In this document: positions 5,945 through 9,735 of the stretch, piece by piece
Layout: every line of letters starts with the position of its first letter
How positions within the stretch are numbered: position 1 is the stretch's first letter
From: Hyphomicrobiales bacterium
GTDB lineage: Bacteria > Pseudomonadota > Alphaproteobacteria > Rhizobiales > Rhizobiaceae
Length of the DNA stretch: 9,735 nt
Direction of reading: 5' to 3'
Assembly (NCBI GenBank): GCA_011087745.1
Contig: JAALLB010000042.1
Location: 1-9,735 of the forward strand
Program-made: the position numbers and the translations under genes
Notes under the pieces: model-generated
Databases searched by the model: none
What the model was told of the DNA's origin: nothing
The model's input: only the letters and a program-made list of their open reading frames with translations

Positions 5945-6871
5945 TTAGATCACCTTCGCGATAATTGCATCGATGCCAAGAGCGGCAAAAACTGCAAAGA
6001 GATAAAAGATAGAAAATCCAAAGAGCTTTTTCTCATGTGCAAACTTGTTTTCTGAGCTGCCGTCTTTCCAAACCTTGAAACCAAGAAAGGCAAAATAAAT
6101 TCCCATCACCGCTGCAAACACGCCATAATAAACGGATGCAAAACCCAAAAGAGTTGGCAATACGCCGCAAACAGCAAGCGGAATTGAATAGGCAAAAATT
6201 TGATTGCGAGTTGATTTCTCGCCTTTGACATTTGGCATCATCGGGATGCCCGCATTGTCATAATCCTGCAACCGCCATAGCGCCAAGGCCCAAAAGTGCG
6301 GTGGTGTCCACAAGAAGATAATCGCGAATAATACACAGCTTTCAATCGTTACTGAACCCGTTACAGCTGCCCAGCCAATCATGGGTGGGAAAGCACCTGC
6401 TGCACCGCCAATAACGATGTTCTGCGGTGTCGAACGCTTAAGCCACATGGTGTAGACGACAGCGTAAAAGAAAATCGTGAACGCCAATAAAAATGCTGAT
6501 AGCCAATTGACCAAAAGGCCAAGTACAGCAACTGAAAACAGTGATAAAACAATTCCGAAAGAAAATGCTTCTGAAGCGATCACGCGTCCATCTGGTATCG
6601 GGCGTTTTTCTGTTCGTTCCATCACGGCATCAATGTCTGCATCATACCACATGTTCAGAGCACCAGATGCGCCTGCACCAATAGAGATGCACAATATAGC
6701 AACAAACCCCAAAAATGGATTGATGCTGCCTGGAGCCATCAACATGCCAATGATAGCGGTAAAGATTACGAGATACATAACCCGTGGTTTTAGCAAACGA
6801 TAAAAATCAGCTGGCATTGCAGATGTAACACCAGATGTTTGATTTTCGCGATTTACTGTTTCGACGGTCAT
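5945..6871 (-). CDS. ctaB: Protohaem IX farnesyltransferase (haem O synthase)
   Basis: UbiA-type prenyltransferase of the inner membrane that adds a farnesyl group from farnesyl diphosphate to haem B, giving haem O, the precursor of haem A for this oxidase. It is 308 residues long with about eight or nine TM helices. The first aspartate-rich motif is NMWYDADID (73-81; Asn73, Asp77, Asp81), followed by ERTEKRPIP (85-93). The second conserved loop is YDNAGIPMMPNVKG (204-217), preceded by LWTPPHFWALALW (187-199). The N-terminal SAMPADFYRLLKPRVM (17-32) is also typical. The Shine-Dalgarno is modest (TAAGG about 9 nt away), and a strong hairpin separates the gene from coxA. Haem A synthase (ctaA) is not in the window. 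Confidence 0.97.
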   Translation of the reverse strand: MTVETVNRENQTSGVTSAMPADFYRLLKPRVMYLVIFTAIIGMLMAPGSINPFLGFVAILCISIGAGASGALNMWYDADIDAVMERTEKRPIPDGRVIASEAFSFGIVLSLFSVAVLGLLVNWLSAFLLAFTIFFYAVVYTMWLKRSTPQNIVIGGAAGAFPPMIGWAAVTGSVTIESCVLFAIIFLWTPPHFWALALWRLQDYDNAGIPMMPNVKGEKSTRNQIFAYSIPLAVCGVLPTLLGFASVYYGVFAAVMGIYFAFLGFKVWKDGSSENKFAHEKKLFGFSIFYLFAVFAALGIDAIIAKVI

Positions 6872-6890
6872 TTACGCAGCCTTACAAAAT

Positions 6891-6921
6891 ACAAGTCACC
6901 GATTATTTATCAGCGACTTGC
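6891..6921 (-). repeat. 13-bp inverted repeat (hairpin) between coxA and ctaB
   Basis: On the minus strand GCAAGTCGCTGAT (6921-6909) pairs with ATCGGTGACTTGT (6903-6891) around the 5-nt loop AAATA. All 13 positions pair if three G-U wobbles are allowed. The element fills most of the 56-nt gap, 6 nt after the coxA stop. Only a weak T-rich run follows (TATTTTG), so it may be an mRNA-stabilising or partial-termination hairpin rather than a full terminator. Confidence 0.65.
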
Positions 6922-6927
6922 GTTTAA

Positions 6928-8532
6928 TTATTTTACCTTTGGCAAAGTTTCCCACTGGTGGAATGGAGGCGGTGAAGGAAGTTGCCACTCAAGTGTGGCT
7001 GCACCTTCGCCCCAAGGATTGTCACCAGCTGTACGTTTCTTTCTGAACGCTTCAAATACGAGGTAGATGAAGAGGACGACAGAGATTGCCGAAAGATATG
7101 AACCTATTGAAGAAACATAGTTCCAGTATACGAATGCATCCGGGTAATCCACATAGCGACGCGGCATGCCTTGAAGACCCAGGAAGTGTTGCGGGAAGAA
7201 TGTTACGTTCACACCGATAAAGAACAGCCAGAAGTGTGTCTTCGCCATAAACGAGTTGTACATGTAACCCGTCATTTTAGGGAACCAGTAGTACCAACCA
7301 GCAAAGATTGAGAACACCGCGCCCATAGACAGAACGTAATGGAAGTGGGCAACAACATAATATGTATCGTGGAATGAACGATCCAAACCTGCGTTTGCAA
7401 GCTGCACGCCTGTTACACCACCAAGGGTGAACAAGAAGATGAAACCAATTGCCCACAGCATAGGTGTACGGAAAGAAACTGAACCACCCCACATTGTTGC
7501 AATCCAAGAGAAGATTTTCACTCCTGTTGGGACCGCGATCACCATGGTTGCGAATACAAAGTAACGCTGCGTATCAAGTGAAAGACCAACTGTGTACATG
7601 TGGTGCGCCCACACGATAAAGCCAACAGCACCGATTGCAATCATCGCTAACGCCATGCCCATGTAACCAAAAATCGGTTTGCGTGAGAATGTTGAAACGA
7701 TGTGACTGACGATACCAAAACCTGGCAAGATCAAAATATACACTTCTGGGTGTCCGAAGAACCAGAACAAGTGCTGGAACAAGATTGGGTCACCACCGCC
7801 AGCAGGATCAAAGAATGTTGTACCAAAGTTACGATCGGTCAAGAGCATTGTAATTGCGCCAGCAAGCACTGGAAGTGAAAGCAGAAGCAAGAATGCAGTG
7901 ATTAGAACTGACCAGGCAAACAATGGCATTTTAAACAATGTCATGCCAGGAGCACGCATGTTGAAAATTGTTGTGATGAAGTTGATCGCGCCAAGGATTG
8001 ATGAAGCGCCTGCAAGGTGAAGACCAAGGATAGCCATATCCATGGCAGGACCAGGCTGACCAGCAAGCGATGATAAAGGTGGATAGATTGTCCAACCACC
8101 GCCAACACCATTTGCACCAGGAGGGCCCTCAACATACATGGACCCTACCAGCAGAATAAGCGCGGGAGGTAATAGCCAAAACGAGATGTTATTCATACGC
8201 GGGAACGCCATATCTGGTGCGCCGATCATAATCGGCACCATCCAGTTGGCAAAACCACCGATCAACGCTGGCATTACCATGAAGAAGATCATTATAAGGC
8301 CGTGAGCTGTTGTAAACACATTATAAACGTGAGGATCGCTGAAATATTGCATGCCAGGCTCTTGCAGCTCTGCCCGCATCGCAATTGAAAGAAAACCACC
8401 TAATATGCCCGAGAAAATAGCGAACAATAGATAAAGCGTACCAATATCCTTGTGGTTTGTTGAATAGAACCAGCGCTTGAAAAAAGCGGGCTTATGGTCG
8501 TGAGCATCGTGTGTTGCTGCATATGCCATCAT
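6928..8532 (-). CDS. coxA: Cytochrome c oxidase subunit I (aa3, type A)
   Basis: Catalytic subunit holding haem a and the haem a3-CuB site where oxygen is reduced to water; 12 TM helices expected. It is 534 residues long and complete. Haem a ligands are His77 (VFTTAHGLIMIFFMV) and His398; the haem a3 ligand is His396 (VVAHFHYVLSMG). CuB ligands are His261 (cross-linked to Tyr265 in GHPEVYILILPG), His310 and His311 (WAHHMYTVG). The D-channel has Asp107 (GAPDMAFPRMNN), Asn96, Asn114 and the gate Glu263; the K-channel has Lys339 in PTGVKIFSW. These mark a proton-pumping type-A oxidase. Two ATG codons are adjacent at the start; AGGAG is 5 nt from the first (8532) and 8 nt from the second (8529), so the second may be used. 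It lies 27 nt after coxB. Confidence 0.98.
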   Translation of the reverse strand: MMAYAATHDAHDHKPAFFKRWFYSTNHKDIGTLYLLFAIFSGILGGFLSIAMRAELQEPGMQYFSDPHVYNVFTTAHGLIMIFFMVMPALIGGFANWMVPIMIGAPDMAFPRMNNISFWLLPPALILLVGSMYVEGPPGANGVGGGWTIYPPLSSLAGQPGPAMDMAILGLHLAGASSILGAINFITTIFNMRAPGMTLFKMPLFAWSVLITAFLLLLSLPVLAGAITMLLTDRNFGTTFFDPAGGGDPILFQHLFWFFGHPEVYILILPGFGIVSHIVSTFSRKPIFGYMGMALAMIAIGAVGFIVWAHHMYTVGLSLDTQRYFVFATMVIAVPTGVKIFSWIATMWGGSVSFRTPMLWAIGFIFLFTLGGVTGVQLANAGLDRSFHDTYYVVAHFHYVLSMGAVFSIFAGWYYWFPKMTGYMYNSFMAKTHFWLFFIGVNVTFFPQHFLGLQGMPRRYVDYPDAFVYWNYVSSIGSYLSAISVVLFIYLVFEAFRKKRTAGDNPWGEGAATLEWQLPSPPPFHQWETLPKVK

Positions 8533-8537
8533 TATAT

Positions 8538-8542
8538 CTCCT
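8538..8542 (-). promoter_or_regulatory. Ribosome binding site of coxA
   Basis: AGGAG on the minus strand, within GAATTCAGGAG, precedes a tandem ATGATG. Spacing is 5 nt to the first ATG and 8 nt to the second, so the second codon is the better-spaced start. Confidence 0.78.
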
Positions 8543-8559
8543 GAATTCCATTAGTGCTG

Positions 8560-9519
8560 TTATTGTGCGCTTTGTGCGTTTTCAGCGAGTTTTACATTTT
8601 TGCTGGCTTCTATTGATGCCATCAGAGCTTTGTTTGCTTCCTCTACACTGCCGGACGACACTGCAGATTGCCAAGCATTGAACTTGTCGCGGCTTACGAC
8701 GCGAATAGCGATTGGCATGAAGGCATGGTATTTGCCACACAGTTCAGAACACTGACCGTAGTAGAGGCCTTCTTCATTTGCCTTGAACCAAGTTTCATTT
8801 ATACGGCCAGGAATCGCGTCCATTTTTAAACCAAAAGCTGGCATTGCAAAGTTATGGATAACACCATCTGGCTCAGCAGTTACAAGAACGCGGATCATTT
8901 CGCCGACTGGAACAACAAGTTCGTTATCAACTGTCAGAAGGCGGGGATATTCTGCAAGATCCGTTTTACCTAATTCCTCACGGACTTTTTGGATATCAGC
9001 TTGAGCTGCATCATATTCAGCCGGATCTTTCTGACTTACTGCATTTGCCGCCTGCTCAATCAAGTAAGATGAAACTGTAATTTCACTTTCGTCTTGATAT
9101 TCATATTCCCATGCCCAAGATACAGCGGTTGCTTTAATTGTAAGCTTTGGCTCTTCACCAGGATCAAATTGATTATCCAAAAGTTCAAATGATGGAACAG
9201 TAATTGCGATTAAAACGACAATTGGAACAACTGTCCAAACAACCTCAATAAATATGTTGTGGCTTGTCTTTGAGGCTACTGGATTAGATTTTTCGTTAAA
9301 CTTCACTATTATAATTAGTATGAGTATCATCACGAAAATCATAATCGGTACGATGAACCACAATGTATAGGCATCAAACCATTCGATGCTTGCCATCATG
9401 TCCGAACCAGCTGGCTGGTGCCAAAGTCCCTTATCAACAGGCTGAGCTGCAAATGCAGTAAGTGCTGAAGTAATTAAAATTCCAAATCCTGCCATGACAG
9501 AAGCTATCGCTCGCATCAT
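8560..9519 (-). CDS. coxB: Cytochrome c oxidase subunit II
   Basis: Subunit carrying the binuclear CuA centre that takes electrons from cytochrome c on the periplasmic side. The 319-residue precursor has a signal peptide (about 1-25, probable cleavage near TAFA/AQP, no lipobox), TM helices at about 52-73 and 91-112, and the cupredoxin domain. CuA ligands are His222 (VIHNFAMPAFGLK), Cys257, Glu259, Cys261, His265 and Met268 (YYGQCSELCGKYHAFMP). The electron-entry aromatic patch is SWAWEYEY (134-141). A charged helical insertion at about 152-190 lengthens the loop before PRLLTVDNELVVPVG. A further charged tail follows 285. Two ATGs are adjacent; AGGAG (9524-9528) is 4 nt from the first and 7 nt from the second. 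It is the first gene of the visible operon. Confidence 0.97.
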   Translation of the reverse strand: MMRAIASVMAGFGILITSALTAFAAQPVDKGLWHQPAGSDMMASIEWFDAYTLWFIVPIMIFVMILILIIIVKFNEKSNPVASKTSHNIFIEVVWTVVPIVVLIAITVPSFELLDNQFDPGEEPKLTIKATAVSWAWEYEYQDESEITVSSYLIEQAANAVSQKDPAEYDAAQADIQKVREELGKTDLAEYPRLLTVDNELVVPVGEMIRVLVTAEPDGVIHNFAMPAFGLKMDAIPGRINETWFKANEEGLYYGQCSELCGKYHAFMPIAIRVVSRDKFNAWQSAVSSGSVEEANKALMASIEASKNVKLAENAQSAQ

Positions 9520-9523
9520 TATT

Positions 9524-9528
9524 CTCCT
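9524..9528 (-). promoter_or_regulatory. Ribosome binding site of coxB
   Basis: AGGAG on the minus strand before a tandem ATGATG. The 7-nt spacing to the second ATG (9516) is better than the 4 nt to the first (9519), so the true protein may be one residue shorter. Confidence 0.75.
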
Positions 9529-9597
9529 GTATGAGTCATATAGACGATTGGGTACATTTAACCCGACTTTATGCCTTTGACCACGCCATAAATCATT

Positions 9598-9626
9598 TCA
9601 CAATATTAATTTGTATTTTTTTGTGA
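9598..9626. repeat. Inverted repeat TCACAA/TTGTGA upstream of coxB
   Basis: TCACAA (9598-9603) and its exact complement-reverse TTGTGA (9621-9626) flank a 17-nt AT-rich spacer. Only six bases match, so chance is possible in such AT-rich DNA. Confidence 0.25.
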
Positions 9627-9631
9627 TTTTC

Positions 9632-9666
9632 CTGCAAAATCATGTTCAAAAGCTAATTTTTTGCAG
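9632..9666. repeat. Inverted repeat CTGCAAAA/TTTTGCAG upstream of coxB
   Basis: CTGCAAAA (9632-9639) and TTTTGCAG (9659-9666) are perfect 8-base inverted copies separated by 19 nt, about 115-150 bases upstream of the coxB start. The arrangement could be an operator for a dimeric or tetrameric regulator, or part of a leader hairpin. No known regulator site was recognised. Confidence 0.45.
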
Positions 9667-9700
9667 CAAAGCCCAATTATTCTACTATACCCATCCTACT

Positions 9701-9720
9701 CCAAAACCCGAATGTTTTGG
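9701..9720. repeat. 7-bp hairpin at the window's right end
   Basis: CCAAAAC (9701-9707) pairs with GTTTTGG (9714-9720) around a 6-nt loop; beyond a T-T mismatch two more pairs form. There is no T-tract on either side, so it is either a weak terminator of the gene outside the window or a protein-binding site. Confidence 0.4.
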
Positions 9721-9735
9721 TGTGATATGATACGA

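Larger units (their letters stand above)
9520..9735 (-). promoter_or_regulatory. Leader/upstream region of the oxidase operon
   Basis: These 216 AT-rich bases hold no credible ORF and should contain the coxB promoter and 5' leader. No sigma-70 pair stands out. The best guess on the minus strand is TTGCAG (9636-9631), a 16-nt spacer, then TACAAA, which is weak. Several inverted repeats lie here (listed separately). The upstream neighbour is outside the window. Confidence 0.5.

Noticed and set aside
9598..9626. CRP-type binding site suggested by TCACA and TGTGA
   Set aside because: The half-sites point the wrong way and are 17 nt apart; the CRP consensus is TGTGA-N6-TCACA.
1..9735. Mobile element, CRISPR array, tRNA or horizontally acquired island
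   Set aside because: No transposase, integrase, terminal repeats, repeat-spacer pattern or tRNA cloverleaf was seen, and gene content and order are typical of an alphaproteobacterial core region.

Overview
The window is a chromosomal segment from an alphaproteobacterium with fairly low GC (about low-to-mid 40s per cent by eye). Three things support this placement: the gene order coxB-coxA-ctaB-coxF-ctaG-coxC-DUF983-SURF1, the linked ispH-thrB-rnhA trio, and the kinase-like (thrB_alt) form of homoserine kinase. The genus cannot be fixed from the sequence alone. I see no mobile element, tRNA, rRNA or CRISPR array.

Layout, read along the minus strand from right to left. Positions 9735-9520 are a non-coding leader with several inverted repeats. 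coxB (9519-8560) and coxA (8532-6928) encode subunits II and I of an aa3-type cytochrome c oxidase. A 13-bp hairpin lies between coxA and ctaB (haem O synthase, 6871-5945). Next come a 56-residue membrane protein of the CoxF type (5942-5772), ctaG/cox11 (CuB insertion, 5762-5088) and coxC (subunit III, 5042-4158). A hairpin with a T-tract then resembles an intrinsic terminator. After it follow a DUF983 zinc-ribbon membrane protein (4089-3685), SURF1 (3682-2957), ispH (2960-1962), thrB (1959-994) and rnhA (994-560). These last genes are packed with 2-nt gaps or 1-4-nt overlaps and look translationally coupled. On the plus strand a peroxiredoxin gene starts at 74 and converges on rnhA.

How the genes work together: CoxB carries CuA and accepts electrons from cytochrome c. 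CoxA carries haem a, haem a3 and CuB and reduces oxygen while pumping protons. CoxC stabilises the core. CtaB makes haem O, the precursor of haem A; CtaG delivers copper to CuB; SURF1 assists haem a insertion. CoxF and the DUF983 protein are small membrane proteins that travel with oxidase assembly genes. IspH makes IPP and DMAPP, from which farnesyl diphosphate, the co-substrate of CtaB, is built. ThrB and RnhA have no obvious oxidase role.

This is mostly an ordinary, well-conserved region. The strongest anomaly is a one-base frameshift at the very end of the peroxiredoxin gene. It replaces the expected last few codons and a stop at 556-558 with a hydrophobic tail read antisense through the end of rnhA. 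Other points worth checking are the coxA/ctaB hairpin, the terminator after coxC, the tandem ATG starts of coxA and coxB, an acidic tail on CtaG and a charged helical insertion in CoxB.
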